Part shown: positions 43,104 through 51,596 of the stretch, one piece after another
How the letters are laid out: each line of letters opens with the position of its first letter
Position numbering within the stretch: position 1 is the first letter of the stretch
Origin: Sideroxyarcus sp045866275
Lineage (GTDB): Bacteria > Pseudomonadota > Gammaproteobacteria > Burkholderiales > Gallionellaceae
DNA: 64,000 nt
Direction: 5' to 3'
NCBI GenBank assembly: GCA_045866275.1
Contig: BAAFRX010000003.1
Location: 62,001 to 126,000, forward strand
The notes under the pieces: generated by a model
Told to the model about the DNA's origin: nothing
Database searches by the model: none
The model's input: only the letters and a program-made list of their open reading frames with translations
Translations under genes and position numbers: made by a program

Positions 43104-44372
43104 TTATTTCAATTTCTCGATCCCCAGCATCTTCATGATGCTTCCCTCATAGAAGGGTTCCGAGCTGCCTTTCTTCATCTTGCGGATGAAATACTTCTCA
43201 AAGGCGACCTTGGCCAGATGCACCCATTTCCCTTCGGAGAACCAATTGACGTTGCGCGGGGGAATTTGCGGGATCGCCACAAAAGCCACGCCACTCTCGC
43301 CAAAATCCGCCAGACAAACCGCATTCCATGTAGCCTCCCGATCTGCGGGCTGACCAGTCAGGTCGGCATGGATATTGTGCACGGCGGCGGTTACCATGGA
43401 CTCGATCATGTATCCGGTTTTGGGGGTTCCGACCGGAACCGGGGTCGCTTCGACCGGAGGAATGGCGACACACACGCCGACCGCGAAGATGTTCTTGAAT
43501 TTCTGGTTGCGCTGATGCTTGTCCACCGTAATAAAACCGCGCGCCTGGACCAGGCCCTCGATGCCGAAGACCGCATCAATGCCTTTGAACGATGGCAACA
43601 TCATGCTGTAGTTGAACGGCAATTCGTGCTGTTTCCGTTCCTGCCCAAGATCATCGAACTCGGTGACATACATCTTTCCGGCCTCGACCTTGGTCACCTT
43701 GGCATTGCAGATCCACTTGATGTGTTTGTCGCGCATGGCCGATTCCAGGATGCCTTTTGAATCGCCCACGCCGCCCAGACCGAGGTGTCCGATGTAGGGT
43801 TCTGACGTAACGAACGTCATCGGCACCTGGGTGCGTATCTTGCGGCGGCGCAGATCGGTTTCCATGATGAAGGCGTATTCGTAAGCCGGGCCGAAACAGG
43901 AGGCGCCTTGCACTGCGCCCACCACGATTGGCCCCGGATTCCTGCAGAAGTTTTCCCATTCGTCATGGGATGCCATCGCATGATCGAGCGTGCAGACCGA
44001 ATGGGTGAATCCTTGCGGACCGAGACCTTCCACTTCGTCGAAAGCGAGTTTGGGGCCGGTCGCGATGATCAGATAATCGTAAGCGAGTTTTTTTCCATCA
44101 TTCAGTTCGATCTGGTTCTGCTCGGGATGAACCCGTTTGACACCGGTCGAAAAGAAGTCGATTCCCTTGCGTTCCAGATAGGCGCGCACCGGGAACTCAA
44201 CATGCTTGCGCTCGCGCCATTTGACTGCGGCCCATGGATTGGAGGGAGTGAACTGGAAATTCTCGCGGTCGGAAACCACTGTCACTTTGTGCTGCTTATC
44301 CAGTTTTTCCCGCATCTCGTAAGCGGCAGGCATGCCGCCGACGCCTGCTCCCATGATCACCACATGCGCCAT
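43104..44372 (-). CDS. sqr: Sulfide:quinone oxidoreductase-type flavoprotein
   Basis: A 422-residue protein with an N-terminal FAD-binding GxGxxG (IMGAGVGGMPAAYEM), the second dinucleotide motif LIIATGPKLAFDE and conserved cysteines C127 (HSVCTLDHA), C159 (QGASCFGPAYEY) and C353 (NAVCLADFG). This three-cysteine layout matches that of Acidithiobacillus ferrooxidans SQR (C128, C160, C356). The C-terminal helices suit membrane association. SQR oxidises sulfide to polysulfide and reduces quinone. A two-component pair lies directly upstream. Confidence 0.87.
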   Translation of the reverse strand: MAHVVIMGAGVGGMPAAYEMREKLDKQHKVTVVSDRENFQFTPSNPWAAVKWRERKHVEFPVRAYLERKGIDFFSTGVKRVHPEQNQIELNDGKKLAYDYLIIATGPKLAFDEVEGLGPQGFTHSVCTLDHAMASHDEWENFCRNPGPIVVGAVQGASCFGPAYEYAFIMETDLRRRKIRTQVPMTFVTSEPYIGHLGLGGVGDSKGILESAMRDKHIKWICNAKVTKVEAGKMYVTEFDDLGQERKQHELPFNYSMMLPSFKGIDAVFGIEGLVQARGFITVDKHQRNQKFKNIFAVGVCVAIPPVEATPVPVGTPKTGYMIESMVTAAVHNIHADLTGQPADREATWNAVCLADFGESGVAFVAIPQIPPRNVNWFSEGKWVHLAKVAFEKYFIRKMKKGSSEPFYEGSIMKMLGIEKLK

Positions 44373-44493
44373 ATTGCCCCCTTATTAGGATGAAACAGAA
44401 TCGACAGATATTGCTCGAACAGGAGCCATCTTCAGGCACGAATTAGACGCAATCCATGGCGCAGATGTCTATAGCCACATTGGTCGTCAGAAA

Positions 44494-44511
44494 GTAGCCC
44501 GAATGGGCTAC
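44494..44511. promoter_or_regulatory. GTAGCCC-GAAT-GGGCTAC palindrome upstream of sqr
   Basis: A perfect 7-4-7 palindrome in the 147-bp gap between the sqr start (44372) and the regulator stop (44520). It has the same geometry as CGGGGTA-TGGT-TACCCCG upstream of dsrA. It could be an operator for sqr or the regulator gene's terminator (TTTCT follows on the minus strand). CTATAGCCA at 44469-44477 recurs inverted upstream of the kinase gene. Confidence 0.4.
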
Positions 44512-44519
44512 CGGAATGA

Positions 44520-45188
44520 TCACTGGCGTTTTTGGTAGTTCTCGTCGCCATGTTCTTTGGCGAACAGCACTGCGGCCTTGACGCGCGACGACAGGTTCAG
44601 CTTGTTGAGGATGTGCCGGACGTGCTGTTTTACCGTGTCATAGCTGATATGCAAGGTTAGGGCGATGCCTTTATTGCTTTCCCCGCGCGACAGAAGCTGC
44701 AGGATCTCGCGTTCGCGGTCGGTGAGCAATTTGATCGAGTTTTTCGCCTCATGTTCGGATTTGTCGCCCTTGAGCAGATCAATCATTTTCACCGTCATCG
44801 ACGGGGCAACGACCAGTTCGCCGGCGGCAACCCGTTTGATCGCGTCGACGACTTCATCCGGTGCCATATCCTTGAGCAGATAGCCGCGCACGCCGGCCCG
44901 GATTGCATTGCTCAAGTCGGTTTCGGAATCGCTAATGGTCAACATCACGGCGGGAAGGGTGCAGCCGTTCTTGCGCAAGGCTTCAATTATCGAGATTCCA
45001 TCCATCGGCTTCATGCGCAAATCGACGATGAGCAAATCCGGTTTTTGTTCAATCAGTCCCTGCAAATCTTCCAGAGAACCGACCGCCCCCAGCACCTCGA
45101 TATCGTAACAGTGGGAAAGCAACTCACTCAGTCCGCTGCGGCAAAGGCTTTGGTCATCAATCATGGCCACTTTCAACTTCTCACTCAT
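44520..45188 (-). CDS. NarL/FixJ-family response regulator
   Basis: A 222-residue regulator. The receiver domain (about 8-122) has the acidic pair D11/D12 and phospho-acceptor D56 (LLIVDLRMKPMDG). The LuxR-type HTH follows at about 155-215 (LTDREREILQLLSRGESNKG). It is paired with the sensor kinase gene, whose end it overlaps by 8 bp. The ATG at 45188 follows GGAG; the longer frame to 45374 runs inside the kinase gene. It likely controls the sqr gene downstream and perhaps dsr. Confidence 0.92.
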   Translation of the reverse strand: MSEKLKVAMIDDQSLCRSGLSELLSHCYDIEVLGAVGSLEDLQGLIEQKPDLLIVDLRMKPMDGISIIEALRKNGCTLPAVMLTISDSETDLSNAIRAGVRGYLLKDMAPDEVVDAIKRVAAGELVVAPSMTVKMIDLLKGDKSEHEAKNSIKLLTDREREILQLLSRGESNKGIALTLHISYDTVKQHVRHILNKLNLSSRVKAAVLFAKEHGDENYQKRQ

Positions 45189-46395
45189 GCAATTTTCTCC
45201 AGTCTGATCCCGGTTCAGGGAAATAGAGTTGTACACAGGTACCCAATCCCCTGGTGCTTTCCACACGGATTTCTCCGCCAATGTTTTGCGCCCGCTCGCG
45301 CATGATGGTGATGCCGTAGTGTCCTTCAACGGGCGAGAAGGTGCCAACCCCGTTATCTTCAATACAGAACACATAATAACCGCATAGCTGATCGATGATC
45401 AGTCGTGCATGGCTTGCATTCGAATGCTTGGCGATGTTGGAAAACGCCTCGCGCACGATGTTATATACCTGAATTTCATGTTCGAGTGGCAGGTCGAGAT
45501 CGACGACATGAATCGTCGTTTCAAGCGTGATGGAATACTTGCTGCGGAATTCCGCCATCAAGGTATGCAATGCCTTCAGCAGGCCAGCCGGATCCATTTC
45601 GCTGCGGAAATCGGTAATCAGCGAGCGCACCGCTTTTTGACTGATTTCAAGTGCTCCATCAAGCTCATTGGTGTATTTATTGACCATCAGTTCATTTTTA
45701 TTGCGAAGTGCCCCGGTCAGCAGTCGGGTGCTCATGCGCGCATAGTTGAGCGTTTGCGCCAGAGAATCATGAATCTCGTTCGCGATCGTTTGTCGCTCCT
45801 GCAACAACTCGGCGCGCTTTGCCTCGCGGTTGGCCTGGATGTATTCGATCAGGGCGCTGCATAGTTCGGCAAAAATGGCAGCCAGACTGGCAGTCTTACC
45901 GGAAGAGGACTTGGGGGAATTAAAAAAAAGCGTGAATACCCCGAGCAGTATGCCGGGAGAATTTGTGCTTTCCAGCGGAATCGAGAGAGCAGAATGACAC
46001 TGTTTGTTGGCTATAGCGCCTTGTTTCGATTCGCATGCTTCGACATCTGTGGCGCACAAGCCGCGTCGGAAAGCATCCTTGCCGCAGTTCTCGCAGGCCA
46101 GTTTGGCCAATGATTCAGGCTCTGCTTCTTCGTCGGTCAAACCCACCGCACTGATCACTTGCAATGTCTGCTCATCGGGAAGGAGGACGCGCACCACCCC
46201 GGCCTTGGCTTGAGTCAGATTGATGGCTGATTCGAGATGGGATGTCAGGAGTTTCCTGAAATCGCTGGGACGTGCGGTCTGGAATTGTTCTTCCACGCAT
46301 GCGTCAACGCCGCCACTGGCACCCGGCGGATTGAATTCGGGCTCGCGTGTCCAGCAAAAATTGCTGCCGCCCAGATTCTTCAGTTTTTTACTCAT
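45181..46395 (-). CDS. Soluble NarX-type histidine kinase with a cysteine-rich GAF sensor
   Basis: A 404-residue HisKA_3 kinase. No membrane helix is visible, so it is cytoplasmic. The GAF-like sensor (about 45-185) contains five clustered cysteines, C101-X2-C104-X9-C114-X6-C121-X11-C133. The phospho-acceptor is H209 (NEIHDSLAQTL) and the HATPase part ends near 395. The cysteines could hold an Fe-S cluster, zinc or a sulfane-sulfur switch; which one is unknown. It is adjacent to sqr and the response regulator. Confidence 0.9.
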   Translation of the reverse strand: MSKKLKNLGGSNFCWTREPEFNPPGASGGVDACVEEQFQTARPSDFRKLLTSHLESAINLTQAKAGVVRVLLPDEQTLQVISAVGLTDEEAEPESLAKLACENCGKDAFRRGLCATDVEACESKQGAIANKQCHSALSIPLESTNSPGILLGVFTLFFNSPKSSSGKTASLAAIFAELCSALIEYIQANREAKRAELLQERQTIANEIHDSLAQTLNYARMSTRLLTGALRNKNELMVNKYTNELDGALEISQKAVRSLITDFRSEMDPAGLLKALHTLMAEFRSKYSITLETTIHVVDLDLPLEHEIQVYNIVREAFSNIAKHSNASHARLIIDQLCGYYVFCIEDNGVGTFSPVEGHYGITIMRERAQNIGGEIRVESTRGLGTCVQLYFPEPGSDWRKLHE

Positions 46396-46544
46396 TTGGC
46401 TCGGTCGTTGTGTCCATGCGTGAGCTGATGGTTGCCGGGCTTGTCTTAAGTTGGCAGGCTATGATGCTTTTCGATAAATTTCAACCTTATGCGGGAACCG
46501 GGAAATCATCTTGTCGCCTATAGCATCCGCCCAGTCTGCTGGCA

Positions 46545-46586
46545 TAGCCTGAAGGGTAGGTGACAGACTACCCGATATGGCTATAG
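46545..46586. promoter_or_regulatory. GGGTA/TACCC boxes upstream of the kinase and phosphodiesterase genes
   Basis: TAGCC-TGAA-GGGTA (46545-46558) and CTACCCGATATGGCTATAG (46568-46586) lie in the divergent 46396-46642 region. They resemble the boxes upstream of dsrA and sqr. Autoregulation of the two-component system is plausible. The remainder of the gap shows nothing further. Confidence 0.35.
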
Positions 46587-46642
46587 ACATGGGGTATATT
46601 AATTTTGCCTAATGCGGCAAATTTCCACAACGCCAACAAGGT

Positions 46643-47173
46643 ATGAAGATTTGCATCGTTTCAGACAGCCATGACCGCTCTGATGCGCTGGTCGATGCGA
46701 TCACGGAAGCCCTATCCGCCGGAGCAGAATTGGTGATTCATTGCGGCGATCTGATTGGCGCCAACACTTTGCGCGCATCGCTGCGGCTTGGAATTCCCAT
46801 TCACGCCGTGCACGGCAACAATCTCGGCGACATGGCTTCACTGTACCGCATGATGGCAAAAAATCCCGGTCGTTTCACCTACCACGGGGAAGAGGCTGTG
46901 CTGGAAATGGCGGGGCGGAAGATTTTTGTCACCCACCTGCCTCATCACGGTCAAGCCTTTGCCTGCACCGGCGACTACGACCTGGTCTGCCATGGCCACA
47001 GTCATACCGCCCACGTCGGCAAACAACAGCACGTCAAGGGCGGAGAATGCTGGCTGGTTAACCCCGGCTCGGTGGCGGGCATCGACGCCCCGGGGGTCGA
47101 TGCGATTCCGACCTGGATTTTGGGCGACCTATCCAGCATGACTTTTGAGATACGCAAACTACCGGAGGTTTGA
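46643..47173 (+). CDS. YfcE/MJ0936-type metallophosphoesterase
   Basis: A 176-residue calcineurin-like phosphodiesterase with all metal motifs: DSHDRSD near residue 8, HCGDLIG, GNN, HLPHHGQ and GHSHTAH. YfcE-type enzymes cleave phosphodiesters with Mn ions; the natural substrate is unclear. Divergent from the kinase gene. A small ORF overlaps its stop codon. Confidence 0.9.
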   Translation: MKICIVSDSHDRSDALVDAITEALSAGAELVIHCGDLIGANTLRASLRLGIPIHAVHGNNLGDMASLYRMMAKNPGRFTYHGEEAVLEMAGRKIFVTHLPHHGQAFACTGDYDLVCHGHSHTAHVGKQQHVKGGECWLVNPGSVAGIDAPGVDAIPTWILGDLSSMTFEIRKLPEV

Positions 47174-47259
47174 TGAACGCTTCTATTGCAAGAAACCAGT
47201 CCCGTCCGGATGACCCGGTGATCCAGCCGAAAAAATTCCAGGACATCGCAGGAAAATGA
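47173..47259 (+). CDS. Possible 28-residue small protein
   Basis: An ATG overlapping the phosphodiesterase stop (TGATG) has an excellent ribosome site (GGAGGTTTG) and opens a 28-codon frame (MNASIARNQSRPDDPVIQPK ...). It ends ahead of a TATAAT at 47266. It may be a translationally coupled peptide or a chance frame. Confidence 0.3.
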   Translation: MNASIARNQSRPDDPVIQPKKFQDIAGK

Positions 47260-47305
47260 TGGGGCTATAATTCCCATCACGTTAACTAAAAACCGAGGAG
47301 CGACC

Positions 47306-47692
47306 ATGCAGCACCTGACCCCAAAAGAAGCATACGATTTTTTGCAGGCAAACCCGGAAGCAGTATTTATTGATGTGCGCAGCGAGATGGAATACATGTT
47401 CGTTGGCCATCCGCGCGGTTCCATTCTGATTCCATGGGTGGATGGTCCGGATTGGGAGATTAACCCGCTGTTTGTCGCACACGTGCGCAAGGCATCCAGT
47501 GTGAATCGGCCGGTGCTGTTGATTTGCCGTTCCGGACGCCGCTCTGCCGATGCCGGACTGGCACTGGAGAACGCCGGAATCAAGGATGTTTACAACGTCG
47601 AACATGGTTTTGAAGGCGACCTCGACGAGACGCACCACCGGAATTCGCACAACGGTTGGCGTTTTGACGGATTACCCTGGGCGCAGACTTGA
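47306..47692 (+). CDS. Rhodanese-like sulfurtransferase
   Basis: A 128-residue single rhodanese domain with active-site loop CRSGRRS, whose cysteine carries persulfide. It would supply sulfur to TusA or DsrE2, whose genes here lack the usual adjacent rhodanese. A perfect -10 (TATAAT, 47266-47271) precedes it and GAGGAG lies ahead of the ATG. Confidence 0.92.
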   Translation: MQHLTPKEAYDFLQANPEAVFIDVRSEMEYMFVGHPRGSILIPWVDGPDWEINPLFVAHVRKASSVNRPVLLICRSGRRSADAGLALENAGIKDVYNVEHGFEGDLDETHHRNSHNGWRFDGLPWAQT

Positions 47693-47759
47693 TGTCGATT
47701 CGCGCCTTGCATCCATCCGTTTTCCGACCACGCATCTTGCGAAAGAGTCCGACAGGCTG

Positions 47760-47903
47760 CTAGTGTAGTGTTGCACGCTATCTGGAACTTATGCCAAGGT
47801 GCGGGAAGCCCTTGTGGGTCGGGTTTTAACCCGACATGTCGGACTGAAGTCCGACCCACAAAGGTTTGCAATAAGTATCGTTAAGAGTGCAGCACTACAC
47901 TAG
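47760..47903. repeat. 144-bp MITE-like element with nested palindromes
   Basis: CTAGTGTAGTGTTGCAC (47760-47776) and GTGCAGCACTACACTAG (47887-47903) form a 17-bp terminal inverted repeat with one mismatch. Inside, TTGTGGGTCGG ... CCGACCCACAA is a second inverted pair, and the 16-bp palindrome TCGGACTGAAGTCCGA (47839-47854) recurs elsewhere in the window. No ORF. It lies between convergent genes. Confidence 0.65.
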
Positions 47904-47939
47904 GCATTTTAGATGCCGAACTTCACGGTGGCAGGAAGT

Positions 47940-48617
47940 TCAGTTCAACCCGGCTGTGGGCATGTTTCCGGCGGCGCGGATGCAAAATTCCGATAGTTCG
48001 CCCAACATCTGCTGCAGGATCTGATTTGCCGCAATGACCCCGCCATAAGCATCATCGCTGGGTGTTTCCTGTATCTTTTCAAACCATTTTACGGCGAGCA
48101 CCTTTTTGTCGTGCACATTGCTCAATTGGGCGCGCACGACCATTTGCATGGTGCTGGGGTGGGTCATAAAGTCCTGCTGCAAACGAACCAGATCGACGTC
48201 GAGCCTGAGGTCCGCGGGAAGGGCGCCCGGGGTCTGCACAATGGCGCGGAATCCGCCCCCTTGTTCCAGAGCTTGAATGAGAAGTGGCCACAGCATCTGT
48301 TGCGGGGTGTCGGCCCAGCGATTGACCGCAAAATACTGAAGTTCATGCGTGCGGTTCCGATACGCCATTTGCGGCGTGTCGAAGCCGGGCCGCGCGTGCG
48401 GCATGGCAACGGCCAGCACCCGGTCGTGTCTGGCCTGTGCCGGAGGGGGCATCGCCTGCATCTCAAGCAGGTAGAGGCGGGAATTTTCCAATTTGGGTGC
48501 CGACAAGGCGGTGCAGCCGACCAGCAGCAGCGCGGACATCAGACACAATCCTATGCGGCAGGAATGATAGATTGGCGGGTTTGGATTCATCACGGGCGCT
48601 CTCTTGGATAGACTCAT
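47940..48617 (-). CDS. ABC-type transport auxiliary lipoprotein (PqiC-like), MCE locus 2
   Basis: A protein of about 225 residues with a lipobox (LLLVGC, cysteine about residue 35) and an ABC_trans_aux/PqiC-like domain. It is the outer-membrane end of the second MCE system. An ATG at 48590 (MNPNPP) could be the real start; neither has a strong ribosome site. It lies 15 bp after the MCE gene. Confidence 0.78.
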   Translation of the reverse strand: MSLSKRAPVMNPNPPIYHSCRIGLCLMSALLLVGCTALSAPKLENSRLYLLEMQAMPPPAQARHDRVLAVAMPHARPGFDTPQMAYRNRTHELQYFAVNRWADTPQQMLWPLLIQALEQGGGFRAIVQTPGALPADLRLDVDLVRLQQDFMTHPSTMQMVVRAQLSNVHDKKVLAVKWFEKIQETPSDDAYGGVIAANQILQQMLGELSEFCIRAAGNMPTAGLN

Positions 48618-48632
48618 TTTAACGGAACGGAA

Positions 48633-49547
48633 TCATTCCCCGGGGCCACGCCGGGCGGCGGGTTTGCCGTGCAGCAGAACGCCGGGGTTCTGTTCCAGCT
48701 CGGCGCTGATCCGCTGCAAGGAGTCGGTCAGTTGGCGCAACTCGATAAATAACTGATGCGCTTCCGGCAGCGCTTCGTCCGTGAATTGCCGGGTTCCATC
48801 CAGGGTACGGCTTGCGTTTGCGCCGGCGCTGGCGATTGTGCCGGACATCTGATCGAACGCGTCGGCACTCCGCTGCGCACGCTGTACCAGTTGGCGCAGT
48901 TCATCGCTCAACTGTGCCATGCTTTGCATGAGATGAGCCGCGTTATTCAAGCTTGAATCGATTGTATCCGCGCGGGCGGCAAGGGTGTGCGAGACCAGTG
49001 CGATATCCGCCAGCGCGGTCTTGATCGTGCTCTGGTTATTATCATCCATCAGGGTATTGAAATGCTCGCTGGCGCGATTCAGATTGGCGAGTAACGCCGT
49101 CACCGCCGAATCGAGGCGGGTCAGCAGCGAGGGCGCGGACGGGATCACCGGATAGTCTTCCCCTTCCTGTTTTTTTGGCGCGGGAGAGTCGCGGCTGCCT
49201 CCGTTCAGCTCGATAAAGGCAAGCCCAGTCAGTCCCTGGGTTTGGAGGATGGCCACGGTGTCGGCTTTGATCGGTGTGCCGTGCTCGATGACGAGCGTCA
49301 ATTGCACCTGTTCGACATTGCCTGGCGCCAGCCTGATGCGCTGCACGCGGCCTACCTCGACGCCGCGGTAACGGACCGGGGCGTTGAGATTCAGGCCCGA
49401 TACCGATTCATTCATATAGGTCAGGTAGGTGTCGTAAGTGGTGCGATAAGAGCGGCCACTGCCCAGCCACAACACCCCCATAATCAGGGCGGCGCCCAGG
49501 ATTAGGACGAAGGCGCCGACGACGGCATAGTTTACTTTGTCTTCCAT
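48633..49547 (-). CDS. MCE-domain lipid transport protein, locus 2
   Basis: A 304-residue protein with an N-terminal helix (NYAVVGAFVLILGAALIMGV), an MCE domain (GLNLNAPVRYRGVEVGRVQR, about 45-115) and a long helical C-terminus with many Ala/Ser heptads. Start at 49547 (MEDKVNYAVVG), overlapping the ATPase gene by 16 bp; the longer frame to 49691 is a shadow inside the ATPase gene. Confidence 0.9.
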   Translation of the reverse strand: MEDKVNYAVVGAFVLILGAALIMGVLWLGSGRSYRTTYDTYLTYMNESVSGLNLNAPVRYRGVEVGRVQRIRLAPGNVEQVQLTLVIEHGTPIKADTVAILQTQGLTGLAFIELNGGSRDSPAPKKQEGEDYPVIPSAPSLLTRLDSAVTALLANLNRASEHFNTLMDDNNQSTIKTALADIALVSHTLAARADTIDSSLNNAAHLMQSMAQLSDELRQLVQRAQRSADAFDQMSGTIASAGANASRTLDGTRQFTDEALPEAHQLFIELRQLTDSLQRISAELEQNPGVLLHGKPAARRGPGE

Positions 49548-50326
49548 GCGTGCCCCTGTGCGGCCCGTCCGCGCGGCCCGGAAAAGTATCCCTGGATGAT
49601 GGGGTGATCCGATTTTGATAATTGTTCCATTGTGCCGACCTCGAGAATGTGCTGCTCCCCCAGTACGGCGACTCGATCTGCGGTGCTCCATAACAGATCA
49701 AGGTCGTGCGTCACCATCATGATGGTCAATCCCAGGATATCGCGCAAGCTTTGCACCAATTCATCAATGCCGCTCGCGCTGAGCGGATCCAGTCCCGCCG
49801 TGGGTTCGTCGAGAAACAGCAGTTCGGGATCGAGTGCCATTGCACGCGCCAGTGCGGCACGTTTGCGCATGCCTCCGCTCAACTCGCTCGGGTATTTGAC
49901 GCCCGCGTTCGCAGGCAAACCCGCCAGCGCGATTTTCAGTGCGGCGATCTCGGCGATCAGGCGCTCGCTAAAGCGGGTGTGTTCACGCAACACCAGGCTG
50001 ACATTTTCGGTGACGGTGAGCGAGCTGAACAGCGCGCCGCGCTCAAACATCACGCCCCAGCGGCGGCGGAGTGGCAGTGCCTGCTGATCGCTCAATCCCA
50101 CCACTTCCTGCCCGAACACGCGGATCGAACCCGACAACGGGCGCAGCAACATGATGATGGTGCGAAGCAATGTGGACTTGCCGCTACCGCTGCCGCCCGC
50201 CAGTGCAAAGACCTCTCCCCGGCACACCTCCAGATTGACGTCCTGGTGCACCACATGCGGACCAAAGCAGGTATGCAGATGTCGGATATCAATTACGGCA
50301 GGGGCGCTGTGCGGTGCGGGAATCAT
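49532..50326 (-). CDS. ABC transporter ATPase (MlaF-like), locus 2, intact
   Basis: A 264-residue ATPase with all motifs: Walker A GGSGSGKST, Q-loop VMFERGALFSSLTV, signature ELSGGMRKRAALARA and Walker B LLFLDEPTAGLDP with H-loop TH. It drives lipid movement with the permease directly upstream (4-bp overlap). It is the only intact MCE-type ATPase in the window and may also power locus 1. Confidence 0.92.
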   Translation of the reverse strand: MIPAPHSAPAVIDIRHLHTCFGPHVVHQDVNLEVCRGEVFALAGGSGSGKSTLLRTIIMLLRPLSGSIRVFGQEVVGLSDQQALPLRRRWGVMFERGALFSSLTVTENVSLVLREHTRFSERLIAEIAALKIALAGLPANAGVKYPSELSGGMRKRAALARAMALDPELLFLDEPTAGLDPLSASGIDELVQSLRDILGLTIMMVTHDLDLLWSTADRVAVLGEQHILEVGTMEQLSKSDHPIIQGYFSGPRGRAAQGHAWKTK

Positions 50327-51462
50327 ATTTCGAACCAGTTGAACACGACGGAGAACAGCGCATCGGCCAGAATGACAAGAAAAATCGACTGCACCACACT
50401 CACCGTGGTTTGCTGCCCGACGCTAGCCGCACTCCCGCTCACCTGAAAACCCCGATAGCAGCCGACCAGGGCGATGATGAACGCAAAAACCGGAGCCTTT
50501 CCGATCCCGGTCAGAAATGAGGACACGCTGACCGCATCTTCCAACCGATCGAGAAAGACCGTGAAGCTGACATCCAGTTGGGCGCGTGCCATCAACATGC
50601 CGCCAAACATCCCGCTCACATCGGCCCAGAGCGTGAGCATGGGGAGGGTGATGATCAGGGCCATCAGTTTGGGGAGAACCAGTATTTCGGCGGGCACAAT
50701 ACCGATGGTGCGCAAGGCATCAATTTCTTCGGTCATCTTCATGGTGCCGATCTGTGCCGCATACGCAGAGCCGGAGCGGCCGGCGACGATAATGGCGGTA
50801 AGCAGGGGGGCCAACTCGCGCAACATCGAGAGGCCAACCAGATCGGCAATAAAAATATTTGCGCCGAAGCGTTGCAGTTGATCCGCCCCCTGGTAGGCAA
50901 TCACGATACCCATCAGAAAGGCGAGCAGCCCCACGATCGGCATGGCCTCGAATCCCGCGACCTGTACGTTGTGCAGGAACGAACGCCAGCGGATACGGCG
51001 CGGCTGGAATAGCGAAGTCAGTCCTCCGATCACACACTCGCCGATGAAGGATAACATGCCAACCGCGTCGTTCAGACTATGCCAGAATTGTTTGCCGATG
51101 CCGGCCAACAGGCGGGTGCGTTCCGGCAGGGCGGGCGTGAGGGGAATGGTATGCGCAGCAATCAACTGCAACAGACGATTTGACTCGGGACGCAATCCAA
51201 CGATGCGGACGCTTCGCCCCGACTGTTGCTGGCTGTTCAGCGTGCGCTGCAGCAGCAACGCGCCCGCGGTGTCCAGCTTGGATACGGCGGAGCCGTCGAA
51301 CTCCAGGTCGCCGCTGGAGGGCCAGCGAATCGTCTCCAGTTGCCGCTCCAGCTGGTAGATTTCCGGCATCGTCCATGCCCCCGTGCAGCGCACCCGGATT
51401 GTCGCTGCGCAATCTGCCGCAGGGGACTCGACCTTCAGCCGGGCAGGGCTCCCGTTACTCAT
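50323..51462 (-). CDS. MlaE-type permease with an N-terminal STAS domain, locus 2
   Basis: A 379-residue fusion: a STAS domain (about 15-110) and an MlaE/YrbE permease (about 125-379) with LRELAPLLTAIIVAGRSGSA. MlaB is usually a separate STAS protein; here it is joined to the permease. It starts a permease-ATPase-MCE-lipoprotein operon on the minus strand. Confidence 0.9.
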   Translation of the reverse strand: MSNGSPARLKVESPAADCAATIRVRCTGAWTMPEIYQLERQLETIRWPSSGDLEFDGSAVSKLDTAGALLLQRTLNSQQQSGRSVRIVGLRPESNRLLQLIAAHTIPLTPALPERTRLLAGIGKQFWHSLNDAVGMLSFIGECVIGGLTSLFQPRRIRWRSFLHNVQVAGFEAMPIVGLLAFLMGIVIAYQGADQLQRFGANIFIADLVGLSMLRELAPLLTAIIVAGRSGSAYAAQIGTMKMTEEIDALRTIGIVPAEILVLPKLMALIITLPMLTLWADVSGMFGGMLMARAQLDVSFTVFLDRLEDAVSVSSFLTGIGKAPVFAFIIALVGCYRGFQVSGSAASVGQQTTVSVVQSIFLVILADALFSVVFNWFEI

Positions 51463-51596
51463 GCTTTCTCCAAGGTTGAGGCGGCAGGGCGCATGCGCGG
51501 CAAACCCTCAAGTTCATTCAGCCACGGGTATTCTCCCGCCATACGCTCTGCAACATCCGTTCCCCGAATTCGGCGCGACACCGGGTACGGGGACGA

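Noticed and set aside
44520..45374. Longer response-regulator frame
   Set aside because: The upstream part lies inside the kinase gene; ATG 45188 has GGAG and begins the receiver domain.
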